From Pseudoxanthomonas yeongjuensis (GTDB taxonomy: Bacteria > Pseudomonadota > Gammaproteobacteria > Xanthomonadales > Xanthomonadaceae): DNA of 64,000 nucleotides. The stretch is from contig NZ_PDWT01000001.1 in NCBI RefSeq assembly GCF_010093345.1, positions 806,001-870,000 of the forward strand, written 5' to 3'. Below, in pieces: positions 1 to 8,974 of the stretch. The first letter of the stretch is position 1; each line of letters opens with the position of its first letter. The notes under the pieces were generated by a model. That model did no database searches, was not told the origin of the DNA, and was given only the letters and a program-made list of their open reading frames with translations. A program made the position numbers and the translations under genes.

Positions 1-62
1 TGAAAGACGGCAAGGCCGTCGCTGGCGCCGTGGTGGTGCCGGTGGAATTCAAGTCGCAGTAA
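1..62 (+). CDS. C-terminal tail of an unidentified protein (partial)
   Basis: An open frame enters from the left edge and ends with TAA at 60-62. The 19 visible residues end in VVVPVEFKSQ, a short beta-strand-like segment. This resembles the end of a TonB-type C-terminal domain, but the stretch is too short to assign. It converges on aroA and the two stop codons overlap by 14 nt. Identity needs the sequence to the left of the window. Confidence 0.45.
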   Translation, partial: KDGKAVAGAVVVPVEFKSQ

Positions 63-1362
63 AGGCGCCGAAACCGATGCCCTGCGCCAGGGCGTCGTAG
101 CCCGGGAACGACGTGGCCACATTGGCCACGTCGAGAATCCGCACCGGCCCGCTCGCCCGTTGCGCGGCGACGCTGAAAGCCATGGCGATGCGATGGTCGT
201 CGTGGCTATGCACTTCCCCGCTTCCGATTTGGCCGCCAAGGACGGTGGCACCATCGGCGGTCTCGTCCACCCGGATGCCCAAGGCACGCAGGCCCGTGGC
301 CATGGAAGCCAGGCGGTCGGATTCCTTGACCCGCAATTCGGCCGCACCACGCACCGTGGTACGGCCTTCGGCGCAAGCTGCGGCGACGAACAACGCCGGG
401 AACTCGTCGATCATGTCCGGCACGATCTCCACCGGCACCTCGATGCCATGCAACGGCGCATGGCGCACGACGAGGTCGGCGACCGGTTCGCCGCCATGTT
501 CGCTGCGGTTCTCTTCCACGATGTCCGCACCCATCGCCCGCAATGCGATCAACAGACCTGTGCGGCGCGGGTTCAGGCCGACCGCGCGCAGGCGCAATTC
601 GGAACCGGGAACGATGCTCGCCGCGACCATGAAGAACGCAGCCGAGGAAAAATCCGCAGGCACCGCGATATCGGTCGCGCGCAGGCGCTGCCCGCCGCGC
701 AGGCGCGCATGGCCAGGCGAGAATTCGATGTCCACGCCGAAGGCCGTGAGCATCCGCTCGGTGTAATCGCGGGTGGGATGCGGCTCGCGCACCACGGTTT
801 CGCCTTCGGCATACAGGCCGGCGAGCAGCACCGCCGACTTGACCTGGGCGCTGGCCACTTCCAGGGTGTAGTCCATGCCGCGAATCGTCTGGCCGCCCCG
901 GATGCGCAGCGGCGGCAGGCCGCCGGCTTCCGACTCGATGCGCGCGCCCATCCTGGACAGCGGATCGATGACCCGGCGCATGGGACGCCTCGAAAGCGAT
1001 TCGTCGCCGACCAGCGTGCTGTCGAAGGCCTGCGCCGCCAGCAACCCGGACAGCAGGCGCATGCCGGTGCCGGCGTTGCCGCAATCCAGCGGCGCGCTTG
1101 GCGCACGCAGGCCATCGACGCCGACGCCGTGCACGACGCGCCGCGAAGGCGATGGGGTTTCGATGCGCACGCCGAGCTGGCTGAAGATCGCGGCGGTGGC
1201 GCGGGTGTCCTCGCCTTCGAGGAAGCCGTCGATGGTGGACACGCCGTCGGCCAACGCGGCCAGCATCACCGCGCGATGCGAAACCGACTTGTCACCGGGG
1301 ATCTCGAGCTCGCCCTGTAGCGCCCGCCCACTTGAAACGGTCCAGTTCTGCCGATCGGCCAT
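49..1362 (-). CDS. aroA: 3-phosphoshikimate 1-carboxyvinyltransferase (EPSP synthase)
   Basis: This enzyme joins shikimate-3-phosphate and phosphoenolpyruvate to make EPSP, the sixth step of the shikimate pathway, in the cytoplasm. The 437-residue length is normal. Visible family motifs are GDKSVSHR near the N-terminus, the GNAGTGMR phosphoenolpyruvate loop, RVKESDRL and DDHRIAM. The GEDTRAT, AELRVKESDRL and NVATSFP segments look more like the longer CP4/Bacillus-type enzymes than the E. coli type. The glyphosate-gate position in the GNAG loop is Gly. The ATG at 1362 lies 3 nt after the pheA stop, so serC, pheA and aroA probably form one minus-strand operon. Confidence 0.96.
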   Translation of the reverse strand: MADRQNWTVSSGRALQGELEIPGDKSVSHRAVMLAALADGVSTIDGFLEGEDTRATAAIFSQLGVRIETPSPSRRVVHGVGVDGLRAPSAPLDCGNAGTGMRLLSGLLAAQAFDSTLVGDESLSRRPMRRVIDPLSRMGARIESEAGGLPPLRIRGGQTIRGMDYTLEVASAQVKSAVLLAGLYAEGETVVREPHPTRDYTERMLTAFGVDIEFSPGHARLRGGQRLRATDIAVPADFSSAAFFMVAASIVPGSELRLRAVGLNPRRTGLLIALRAMGADIVEENRSEHGGEPVADLVVRHAPLHGIEVPVEIVPDMIDEFPALFVAAACAEGRTTVRGAAELRVKESDRLASMATGLRALGIRVDETADGATVLGGQIGSGEVHSHDDHRIAMAFSVAAQRASGPVRILDVANVATSFPGYDALAQGIGFGAFTAT

Positions 1363-1365
1363 GTC

Positions 1366-2511
1366 TTACGGCACCGCCACAGGATACGAACCCAGCACCT
1401 TGATCTGGGCCGAATGCGCCTTCAGTTCGGCCAATGCCTTCTTCATCGACTCGTCCTCGATGTGTCCGGCCAGGTCGATGAAGAAGCCGTATTCCCACTT
1501 GGCGTGGTGCGAAGGCCGCGACTCGATCCGGTTCATGCTGATGCCGTGTTTCGCGAACGGACTGAGCACGTCGAACAAGGCGCCGGGCTTGTCGTGGATG
1601 AATACCAGTACCGAGGTGCGGTCATGACCCGAGGTGGGGAAAATGCTGCGACCGATCACCAGGAAGCGCGTGGTGTTGTCGGCCTCGTCCTGGATCGGGC
1701 TCATCACCACCTTCTTCAGTCCATACACATGGCCGGCGCTTTCGCCGCCGATGCTGGCCGCGTCCTCGGAGTTGCGTGCGCGGCGCGCGCCTTCGGCGTT
1801 GCTGGACACCGGGATCTTCTCGACCTTGGGCAGGTTGGAACGCAGCCACGAGGACGTCTGCGCGAACGATTGCGGATGCGAATAGATCCGCTCGATGTCC
1901 TCGATGCGGCCGGTGCGCGACAGCAGGTACTGGTGCACGCGCAGTTCGACTTCACCGCAGATCTTGAGGTTGGAGGTGAGGAACATGTCCAGGGTGACCT
2001 GGATCGTGCCCTGCCCCGAGTTCTCCACCGGCACCACGCCGAAATCGGCGTTGCCGTTCTCCACTTCCTGGAATACTTCCTCGATGCTGGCCAGCGGCAG
2101 GCCGTGCGCCGAGCGGCCGAAGTGTTTCATCACCGCCTGCTGGCTGAAGGTGCCTTCCGGGCCGAGGAAGCCGACTTTCAGCGGTTCCTGCTGGGCCAGG
2201 CAGGCGGACATGATCTCGCGGAACACATGCACCAGCACTTCGTCGCTCAGCGGGCCCTCGTTGCGGTCCACGACCATGCGCAATACCTGCGCCTCGCGTT
2301 CCGGCCGGTAATAGTCGACTGCAGCGGCGAGCTTGCCCTTGGCCTTGCCGACCTGTAGCGCATAGGCGGCGCGGTCCGCGATCAAGCCCTGGATCTGGCG
2401 GTCGATGCCGTCGATGTGGGCGCGCACGTCGGCGAGTACCGGCGCCGCGGCGGTCGGCTTGTTGGTGGCCTTGGCGACCTTGTTTGCGGGTTTCTTGGGC
2501 TTGGAGGCCAT
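1366..2511 (-). CDS. pheA: bifunctional chorismate mutase / prephenate dehydratase (P-protein)
   Basis: This cytoplasmic enzyme converts chorismate to prephenate and then to phenylpyruvate, committing flux to phenylalanine. An AroQ-type chorismate mutase domain spans about residues 25-105. The prephenate dehydratase domain follows at about 113-290, starting FLGPEGTFS and carrying the NTTRFLV motif. A C-terminal ACT domain contains the ESRPS phenylalanine-binding motif and normally gives feedback inhibition. An extra N-terminal tail of about 25 residues is rich in Lys, Pro and Ala; it may be disordered or a start misassignment. It sits between serC and aroA; the gap to serC holds a REP hairpin. 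Confidence 0.96.
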   Translation of the reverse strand: MASKPKKPANKVAKATNKPTAAAPVLADVRAHIDGIDRQIQGLIADRAAYALQVGKAKGKLAAAVDYYRPEREAQVLRMVVDRNEGPLSDEVLVHVFREIMSACLAQQEPLKVGFLGPEGTFSQQAVMKHFGRSAHGLPLASIEEVFQEVENGNADFGVVPVENSGQGTIQVTLDMFLTSNLKICGEVELRVHQYLLSRTGRIEDIERIYSHPQSFAQTSSWLRSNLPKVEKIPVSSNAEGARRARNSEDAASIGGESAGHVYGLKKVVMSPIQDEADNTTRFLVIGRSIFPTSGHDRTSVLVFIHDKPGALFDVLSPFAKHGISMNRIESRPSHHAKWEYGFFIDLAGHIEDESMKKALAELKAHSAQIKVLGSYPVAVP

Positions 2512-2543
2512 GATGTCGTCCGTCTTCTCGATGTGTCGTGTTT

Positions 2544-2616
2544 GTAGGAGCGGGCCTTGCCCGCGATGCCTTTTCGCGACATGGCGAAGAGCATCGCGGG
2601 CAAGGCCCGCTCCTAC
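2544..2616. repeat. REP palindrome, GTAGGAGCGGGCC type
   Basis: Perfect 26-bp inverted repeat (2544-2569 with 2591-2616) around a 21-nt loop, between serC and pheA. The left arm begins GTAGGAGCGGGCCTTGCC. The same unit recurs at 4866-4936 and 15426-15488. It is a GTAG-type REP element of the kind common in Xanthomonadaceae and pseudomonads. Confidence 0.9.
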
Positions 2617-2622
2617 GGGGGA

Positions 2623-3708
2623 TTATCCATTTCTGCGCTGGAAATCGCGCATGAAGTCGACCAGCGCCTGCGCGCCTTCCACCGGCAACGCGTTGTACAG
2701 CGAAGCGCGGATGCCGCCGACCGCCTTGTGGCCCTTGAGCGCAATCAGGCCAGCGGCTTTCGATTCGGCCACGAAACGCGCGGTCAGGGTTTCATCGGGC
2801 AGGAAGTAGGGGATATTCATCCGCGAACGCGCCGCAGGCACTACTTCATTGCGATAAAAACCACCCGAGGCATCGATGGCGCCGTACACCAGTTTCGACT
2901 TGATCGCGCTGCGGCGTGCGAATTCCTCCACTCCGCCCTGCGCCAGCATCCACTTGAACACCAGGCCGGCCAGGTACCAGTTCCAGGTCGGCGGCGTATT
3001 GAGCATGGAATCGCGCTCGGCATGCGAGCGGTAATCGAAGATGTCGGCGCGCGGCTGGCCCGCGCGTTCCAGCAGATCGCGGCGGATGATCACCACGGCC
3101 ACGCCCACCGGGCCCAGGTTCTTCTGCGCACCGGCGTAGATCACTCCGTACTTCGACACGTCGATCGGCTCCGAAGCGATGCTGGAGCTGAAGTCGGCGA
3201 ACAACGGCACCGCGCCGACCTCCGGCGTGCCGCGGAATTCGACGCCGTGGATGGTCTCGTTGGCGGTGATGTGCACATAGGCCGCGCCCGGCGTGAGTCT
3301 CCAGCTGTCGCGTGCCGGGATATCGCGAAAGCCGCCGGGTTCGCCATCGGCGGCGATATTGACCTTGGCGTAGGGCTTGACCTGCTTGATCGCGGTCTTG
3401 CCCCAGTGGCCGGTCACCACGTAGTCGACGGTCTCGCCCGGCGCGGCGAAATTCAGCGCCAGCAAGGCCTGCTGGGTGGTGGCGCCACCGGACAGGAACA
3501 GCACGGCATAGTCGTCGGGAATCCCGACCAGGGCGCGCAGGTCGGCTTCGGCTGCGGCGGCCACGGCGATGAAATCGGCGCTGCGGTGGCTGATCTCGAC
3601 GATGGACGCGCCCACGCCGTTCCAGTCGAGCATTTCCGCCTGGGCCTGGAGCAGGACCGATTCCGGCAAAGTGGCGGGGCCGGCACTGAAATTGAAGACG
3701 CGCGTCAT
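2623..3708 (-). CDS. serC: phosphoserine aminotransferase
   Basis: A PLP enzyme that transaminates 3-phosphohydroxypyruvate to phosphoserine in serine synthesis, and can also act in pyridoxine synthesis. The protein begins [12 protein letters not shown], and the PLP lysine is K196 in GAQKNLGP. The substrate-binding loop HRSADF is present. The 361-residue length is typical. The frame is open two codons further to a TTG at 3714, but the ATG at 3708 matches the family start and has AGG upstream. First gene of the presumed serC-pheA-aroA operon. Confidence 0.96.
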   Translation of the reverse strand: MTRVFNFSAGPATLPESVLLQAQAEMLDWNGVGASIVEISHRSADFIAVAAAAEADLRALVGIPDDYAVLFLSGGATTQQALLALNFAAPGETVDYVVTGHWGKTAIKQVKPYAKVNIAADGEPGGFRDIPARDSWRLTPGAAYVHITANETIHGVEFRGTPEVGAVPLFADFSSSIASEPIDVSKYGVIYAGAQKNLGPVGVAVVIIRRDLLERAGQPRADIFDYRSHAERDSMLNTPPTWNWYLAGLVFKWMLAQGGVEEFARRSAIKSKLVYGAIDASGGFYRNEVVPAARSRMNIPYFLPDETLTARFVAESKAAGLIALKGHKAVGGIRASLYNALPVEGAQALVDFMRDFQRRNG

Positions 3709-3885
3709 GGGCAACCTGCAAAGATGAAGCCCTAGTATGCCGCAGCGCAGCAGGCTTGGTCAGGCGTTTGTTTGCGGGCCGTTACTGGTTTCAAACGTAA
3801 CTTGTGCTGTGCTGTCGATACGCTCCACGAAACCTTTTGCCGCCTGCCCTTCTCTTACAGGTTCGGCACCCAGAGGAAACCTGCC

Positions 3886-4854
3886 ATGTCACTGCGCGAT
3901 GCACTGAAAATCCCCCCCAATCAGGTCACCGAAGAATCGGTCTACCTGCAGCGCCGCAACCTGCTGCGCGCCTTCGCCATGGCTCCCGCGCTGACCCTGG
4001 CCGGTTGTGCCGAGGCCGAACCGCCCGCCCCTCCGAAGCAGGTCGTCACCCCGGCGCAGGCGCGTTCCGGCTTCCGCACCAGCGAGGAACTGACCCGCTA
4101 CGCCGACATCACCAGCTACAACAATTTCTACGAATTCGGCACCGGCAAGACCGACCCTTCCACTGCCGCCAAGACCCTGAAAACGCGGCCGTGGTCGGTG
4201 GCGGTAAGCGGGGAATGCGAAAAACCCGGACGCATCGCCATCGAGGACCTGCTCAAGGGCCTGACCCCGGAAGAACGCATCTACCGGCTGCGCTGCGTTG
4301 AAGGCTGGTCGATGGTGATTCCGTGGCTGGGCGTGCCGTTGGGCGACGTGCTGAAGAAATTCGCCCCCACGTCCAAGGCCAAGTACGTGGCCTTCACCAC
4401 CCTGGCCGATCCCGGGCAGATGCCCGGGGTGCGTTACGACTCGATCAACTGGCCGTATCGCGAAGGCCTGCGCATCGACGAGGCCATGCATCCGCTGACC
4501 CTGCTGGCCACCGGGCTGTACGGCAAGCCGCTGCCGCAGCAGAACGGCGCGCCGCTGCGGCTGGTGGTGCCGTGGAAATACGGCTTCAAGAGCATCAAGT
4601 CGATCGTGGAGATCAAGTTCGTCGAGAAAATGCCGGAAACCGCCTGGCACGATCTGCAGCCTTCGGAGTACGGGTTTTTCTCCAACGTCAATCCGGCGGT
4701 GGACCATCCGCGCTGGAGCCAGAAGACCGAGCGCCGCATCGCCGGCAACGCCAGCAAGTTGTTCGCCGACCGCATTCCGACGCGGCTGTTCAACGGCTAT
4801 GGCGAGCAGGTCGCGTCGATGTACGCGGGCCTTGATCTGAAGAAGTGGTACTGA
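3886..4854 (+). CDS. msrP: protein-methionine-sulfoxide reductase, molybdopterin catalytic subunit
   Basis: Periplasmic molybdoenzyme that reduces oxidised methionine in envelope proteins, taking electrons from MsrQ. The sulfite-oxidase fold is recognisable from the LRCVEGW motif, with C137 as the expected molybdenum ligand. The N-terminus has a twin-arginine signal (R23-R24 in QRRNLLRAF), so export of the folded protein by Tat is expected. The signal ends in LAGC, a lipobox with Cys41, unlike the ordinary cleaved signal of E. coli MsrP. The ATG at 3886 is chosen over an upstream frame extension because AGAGGA precedes it and it starts the Tat signal. msrQ follows after a REP element. Confidence 0.93.
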   Translation: MSLRDALKIPPNQVTEESVYLQRRNLLRAFAMAPALTLAGCAEAEPPAPPKQVVTPAQARSGFRTSEELTRYADITSYNNFYEFGTGKTDPSTAAKTLKTRPWSVAVSGECEKPGRIAIEDLLKGLTPEERIYRLRCVEGWSMVIPWLGVPLGDVLKKFAPTSKAKYVAFTTLADPGQMPGVRYDSINWPYREGLRIDEAMHPLTLLATGLYGKPLPQQNGAPLRLVVPWKYGFKSIKSIVEIKFVEKMPETAWHDLQPSEYGFFSNVNPAVDHPRWSQKTERRIAGNASKLFADRIPTRLFNGYGEQVASMYAGLDLKKWY

Positions 4855-4865
4855 CGAACACCCCC

Positions 4866-4936
4866 GTAGGAGCGGGCCTTGCCCGCGATGCTTTTAAGCG
4901 CGTTGCCAAAAGCATCGCGGGCAAGGCCCGCTCCTG
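4866..4936. repeat. REP palindrome between msrP and msrQ
   Basis: Inverted repeat of the same GTAGGAGCGGGCC unit as at 2544-2616, with one changed base near the right tip (CTCCTGC). It lies within the msrP-msrQ transcript and could affect mRNA stability or differential expression. Confidence 0.85.
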
Positions 4937-4966
4937 CAAACTCAACCCCTCCCTCATCGGAACGCA

Positions 4967-5596
4967 ATGGCCAAGACCTCCCCCGGCCTCATCGCCGCCA
5001 AGACCCTGGTACACATCGCCGCGCTGATTCCCCTGGCGATCCTCGCCTGGCAGTTCTACGACGTATGGAAGACCGGCAGCGACGCGCTCGGCGCCGATCC
5101 GGTGGCAGAAGTCGAACACCGCCTCGGCCTGTGGGCGCTGCGCCTGCTGATGATCGCCCTGGCCATCACCCCGCTGCGGCAGCTGACCGGACAGCCGATG
5201 CTGATCCGCTTCCGCCGGATGCTGGGCCTGTACGCCTTCTTCTATGCGTGCCTGCATTTCGCCGCCTACCTGGGGCTGGACCTGCGCGGCTACTGGACCC
5301 AGATCTTCGCCGACATCGTGAAACGGCCGTACATCACCGTGGGTTTCAGCGCATGGCTATTGCTGGTGCCGCTGGCCATCACTTCCACCAAAGGCTGGAT
5401 CAAACGCCTCGGACGCAACTGGGGACGCCTGCACAAGCTGGTCTATGCGGTCGGCGTGCTGGCCGTGCTGCATTTCTGGTGGCTGGTGAAATCGGATACC
5501 CGCGAACCGTTGCTGTATGCATCGATCCTGGTCGCATTGCTGGGTTGGCGACTCTGGAAACGCTTCAGCCGGCCCCGAACAGCAGCAGCGCACTGA
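4967..5596 (+). CDS. msrQ: heme-binding membrane subunit MsrQ
   Basis: Inner-membrane b-type cytochrome of the ferric-reductase-like family that passes electrons from the quinone pool or flavin to MsrP. The 209-residue protein has about six hydrophobic segments and conserved His residues in HRLGL, CLHFAAY, LHKLVY and LHFWWL that can ligate heme. The order msrP-msrQ is the standard arrangement. Its stop overlaps the convergent FHA gene by 32 nt. Confidence 0.93.
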   Translation: MAKTSPGLIAAKTLVHIAALIPLAILAWQFYDVWKTGSDALGADPVAEVEHRLGLWALRLLMIALAITPLRQLTGQPMLIRFRRMLGLYAFFYACLHFAAYLGLDLRGYWTQIFADIVKRPYITVGFSAWLLLVPLAITSTKGWIKRLGRNWGRLHKLVYAVGVLAVLHFWWLVKSDTREPLLYASILVALLGWRLWKRFSRPRTAAAH

Positions 5597-6386
5597 GCAT
5601 TGCGGCCAGGAACAGAGCGGCCAGCAGCAACCACGGCCAGCGTCGCATCGAATGCTTGTTGGCCGGCGCCGCAGCCTCGCCGTTTCCATCCCGACCGCTA
5701 TCGTCGGCCAGCTCCCGCGCGTCGCCGGAGGCTTCCTGCCACGGCACTTCCAGCACGAAGCGGTGCTGGCTGCCGAACGCGACCTGATCGCCCGCGGCCA
5801 ACAGCGCATCACGCACGGCCACGCCATTGACCATGCTTCCGGCGGGCGAGCCCAGGTCGCGCAGCATCACCCGGTCGCCGCGCCTTTCGAGCTGCGCATG
5901 GCGCTCGGCGAAACCAGGTTCGTCGATGTGGATCGCGGCCGCGGCTGAACGCCCGACCAGGCACGGCTGCGCCAAGGTATAGGCGCGGCCATGATGCTGT
6001 CCGCCCAGGCCGCGCAGCACGATACGGGGGTCGTTGCCGTCGCCCGGGTCCGCTTGCGGAACCGCATCCAGGCCCTGGTGCGAGGCCTGCACCAGGATCT
6101 CGGCGCCATCCAGATACACCGTATCGCCAGCCCGCAGCAGGGCCATGCGCTGCACCGGCCTGCCGTTGACATGGATGCCGCGCCCGCCGCTGGCGACCTG
6201 CAGCCACAGGCCACGGCGGTCCACGCAGAACTGGGCCAGCAGGGCGCCCTGGGCGTTGTCGCCCACGCCGATCAGGCCGCTGGCTTCACGCACCACGCGA
6301 TGCACGCCGGTGACCAGGGCGCGATCGGGTTGCTGGCGATTGCCGAAATGGAGTCTGAGGTTTTCCACGCGCCGGGAGACTAACAT
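5565..6386 (-). CDS. FHA-domain membrane protein
   Basis: The C-terminal half holds an FHA phosphopeptide-binding domain, shown by LVGRS, then HIDEPGFAERHAQL, then GSMVNGV. An earlier segment (GRGIHVNGR...RAGDTVYLDG) looks like a second, more degenerate FHA repeat. A single hydrophobic helix (WPWLLLAALFLAAMLSALLL) closes the protein, so the FHA domains probably sit in the cytoplasm anchored by a C-terminal tail. The ATG at 6386 is chosen because the upstream extension has no FHA-like or membrane sequence; no good Shine-Dalgarno is seen and a GTG a few codons in is possible. No kinase or secretion partner is adjacent. Confidence 0.75.
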   Translation of the reverse strand: MLVSRRVENLRLHFGNRQQPDRALVTGVHRVVREASGLIGVGDNAQGALLAQFCVDRRGLWLQVASGGRGIHVNGRPVQRMALLRAGDTVYLDGAEILVQASHQGLDAVPQADPGDGNDPRIVLRGLGGQHHGRAYTLAQPCLVGRSAAAAIHIDEPGFAERHAQLERRGDRVMLRDLGSPAGSMVNGVAVRDALLAAGDQVAFGSQHRFVLEVPWQEASGDARELADDSGRDGNGEAAAPANKHSMRRWPWLLLAALFLAAMLSALLLFGAG

Positions 6387-6454
6387 GCCGTGCAGCGGCT
6401 TGGACTTGGCGCCAAGCCTGCGCACAATAGGCGCGACACACAGGAAGCCCACGC

Positions 6455-6730
6455 ATGCCCAGCATCGATATCCATCACTCGCATTCCAAGACGCCGGCGC
6501 AGGCGCGCAAGGCGATCGAAGGCGTAGCCAGGAAATTGGCGGAACGTTTCGATATCGAGCACGCATGGGACGGCGACACCCTCAACTTCAACCGCGCCGG
6601 CGTCGACGGCAAGATCAAGCTGTCGCCGAAGAAACTGCATGTCACCGCACAACTGGGTTTCATGCTGTCGATGCTGAAGGGCCCGATCGAGGCGGAGATC
6701 AAACGGGTGCTCAGCGAAAAATTCGACTGA
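6455..6730 (+). CDS. polyhydroxyalkanoic acid system family protein (PHA_gran_rgn)
   Basis: A 91-residue protein matching in length and pattern the PHA_gran_rgn family, small proteins found near polyhydroxyalkanoate granule genes. It begins MPSIDIHHSHSKTPAQARKA and has the pattern DGDTLNF...VDGKI...VTAQLGFMLSMLKGPIEAEI. AGGAAG precedes the ATG. It is divergent from the FHA gene and lies close to a patatin-like lipase and a phasin, which supports a granule-associated role. Biochemical function is unknown. Confidence 0.8.
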   Translation: MPSIDIHHSHSKTPAQARKAIEGVARKLAERFDIEHAWDGDTLNFNRAGVDGKIKLSPKKLHVTAQLGFMLSMLKGPIEAEIKRVLSEKFD

Positions 6731-6791
6731 CTGCGGTCGACTGACTACGATCGATTGACCAGGAACCGCCGGCTCCAGGCCAGCCAGGCGA

Positions 6792-7505
6792 TCAGCGGAA
6801 CGGATCCGGATCGCCGCTGAACAAGCGCCGGGACGTCTTGCGCTCGGCGCTCTCGATGTCGGCGACGAAGGCCTTGCCGTCGCCCAGCGCGGCGAATGCG
6901 GCGAAGCCCCGCTCCAGGAAGCCCTGCAGCTCGCCCAGGCCGCTGGCCTTGGCCGGTCCGCGCGACAGCCGCAACAGCATCGCCACGCCGGGCGTGCGCA
7001 CCGCCCTGGCCAGTCCGACGCCGACCCCGGCGATCAGGTCGATCTGGTGATCGCGCAGGCGCTCGTGGCCGATGCCGCGATACGCCTTCGCATACAGCGC
7101 CGTGTCCAGCCGCTTGCGCGCAGGCGCGATGCGCTGCAGTTCCTCGGCCATACGCAGGTCCAGCGCATGGGTCACCGCGCCCAGCTCGATGCCATCGGCG
7201 ACCGTGGCCAGTACCGCCGCCGGCAACAGCCGCTGCATCATCGGCAGGACCTTGGCGACATTGGCATCGCGCCGGCTGAAATCGCGGTCGCCATAGACAT
7301 CGGTCAGGAAGAACTGCGCCGCCGCGCGTCGCTGCGGATCGTGGAGGAAGTGCTCGAAGCTGCTTTCCAGCCGCTGCGTCTGCCAGCTGCGCAGGATCGG
7401 CAGCCAACGCAATTGGTTGCGCGGTTCCCGCTTCGGGTCGTGCAGGGCCTGGTGGCAAGCCAGGCGGCGTCCGAGCCGTTCGATGAGAGGATTGCCGCGC
7501 GCCAT
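6792..7505 (-). CDS. conserved protein of unknown function (FFL-D-YG type)
   Basis: I do not recognise a characterised family. The 237-residue protein is rich in Arg and Leu and predicted all-helical. It contains the striking segment AAAQFFLTDVYGDRDFSRRD, and near the end a short conserved-looking tail DPDPFR. It has no signal peptide or membrane segment. It is divergent from the patatin gene. The ATG at 7505 is the first ATG; in-frame TTG codons about 10-12 residues upstream are possible alternatives. Confidence 0.65.
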   Translation of the reverse strand: MARGNPLIERLGRRLACHQALHDPKREPRNQLRWLPILRSWQTQRLESSFEHFLHDPQRRAAAQFFLTDVYGDRDFSRRDANVAKVLPMMQRLLPAAVLATVADGIELGAVTHALDLRMAEELQRIAPARKRLDTALYAKAYRGIGHERLRDHQIDLIAGVGVGLARAVRTPGVAMLLRLSRGPAKASGLGELQGFLERGFAAFAALGDGKAFVADIESAERKTSRRLFSGDPDPFR

Positions 7506-7633
7506 GCCACGAATGATCCGGTGCAGGGCACGCAACCGCAAGCTTTGCGCACCGTTTTCCGCCCTGCCGATGGCGTTTACAAGCTCCAGCGCCAGTCGGC
7601 TACACTCGGGCAGCTTTCGCAACCGGAACCTGC

Positions 7634-8890
7634 ATGCTCTCTCTCCATAGCGCCCGGAAACGCGGGTCCGACGGCCGCATCGGCCTTGCCATCGCCGGTG
7701 GCGGCCCGATCGGCGGCATGTACGAACTGGGCGCATTGCGAGCCATGGACGAGGCGATGGACGGCCTCGACCTGACCCGCCTGGATTGCTACGTGGGAGT
7801 CAGTTCCGGCGCATTCCTGGCCGCGGGTCTGGCCAATCGCATGAGCACCGCGGAAATGTGCCGGATCTTCATCACCGGCACCAGCGACGATGCGCAATTC
7901 CGGCCGGAAATCTTCCTCAAGCCCAACGTCGGCGAATACCTGCGTCGTGCCGCCGCCCTGCCCGGCCTGTATGCCGACTGGGCGCGCCGGCTGATGCTCA
8001 ACCCGCGCAAGGCCACGCGCGTGTCGGACCTGATCCTGCGTTTCGGCGGACTGGTGCCTACCGGCCTGTTCGACAACCAGGGCGTGGAGGCCTTCCTGCG
8101 CGACATCTTCACCCGCCGCGGCCGCAGCAACGATTTCCGCACCCTGGGCGCGGACCTGTTCGTGGTCGCCGTCGACCTGGACAGCGGCGAAGCCGTGCGC
8201 TTCGGCGAGAAAGGCTGGGACCAGGTTCCGATTTCCCAGGCCGTGCAGGCCAGCTCCGCGCTGCCGGGACTGTACCCACCCGTGAAGATCAAGGGCCGTC
8301 ATTTCCTCGACGGCGCCCTGCGCAGGACCATGCACGCCTCGACCGTGCTGGAGCGCGGTATCGACCTGATGATCGGGGTCAATCCCCTGGTGCCCTTCGA
8401 TGCCAGCCGTGCGCCGCTGCAGGCCGGCGAGGAAGAGCGCCATGGCCTGGCCAGCGGCGGGCTGCCGGCAGTGCTGTCGCAGACCCTGCGCACACTGCTG
8501 CAGTCGCGCATGCAGATCGGCATGGAAAAATACCCGCGCCAGTTCCCGGACATCGACCAGTTGCTGTTCGAGCCGAACGCGGAAGACAGCGAACTGTTCT
8601 TCACCAATCTGTTCAGCTTCTCCGCGCGGCACCGCGTCTGCCAGCTGGCCTATCGCAACACCCTGGCCGACCTGCGCAAGCGCGCCGACGTGCTGCGGCC
8701 GATGCTGGCCGCGCACGGCATCGGCCTGCGCGAGGAGGTCATCAACGACCGCCGCCGCTCGCTGCTGGACGGACTGGACATGGCCCCGCGCATGACCGAA
8801 ACCACTGCCCGCCTGCGGCGCGCGCTGGACGACGTCGACCGGGTCGTGGCATCGCAGCGCCGCACCCGCAAGCTGCAACGGACGGCTTGA
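7634..8890 (+). CDS. patatin-like phospholipase
   Basis: Serine acyl hydrolase with the patatin fold. The oxyanion motif GGGPIGG is at residues 22-28, the nucleophile S57 lies in GVSSG, and the catalytic Asp is D226 in DGA, giving a complete Ser-Asp dyad. It has no signal peptide, so it is probably cytoplasmic or granule-bound. It lies directly upstream of a phasin gene and near a PHA_gran_rgn gene, so a role in PHA or lipid-body turnover is plausible but inferred. Phospholipid or lysophospholipid substrates are equally possible. Confidence 0.88.
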   Translation: MLSLHSARKRGSDGRIGLAIAGGGPIGGMYELGALRAMDEAMDGLDLTRLDCYVGVSSGAFLAAGLANRMSTAEMCRIFITGTSDDAQFRPEIFLKPNVGEYLRRAAALPGLYADWARRLMLNPRKATRVSDLILRFGGLVPTGLFDNQGVEAFLRDIFTRRGRSNDFRTLGADLFVVAVDLDSGEAVRFGEKGWDQVPISQAVQASSALPGLYPPVKIKGRHFLDGALRRTMHASTVLERGIDLMIGVNPLVPFDASRAPLQAGEEERHGLASGGLPAVLSQTLRTLLQSRMQIGMEKYPRQFPDIDQLLFEPNAEDSELFFTNLFSFSARHRVCQLAYRNTLADLRKRADVLRPMLAAHGIGLREEVINDRRRSLLDGLDMAPRMTETTARLRRALDDVDRVVASQRRTRKLQRTA

Positions 8891-8974
8891 AGCGCGATCC
8901 ATCGCTGGTGTGAAAGCTCTAGACAGGCGGGTGATTCTGCTTGCTCCTCATCATTCCCTTTGTCGACGGATCCC

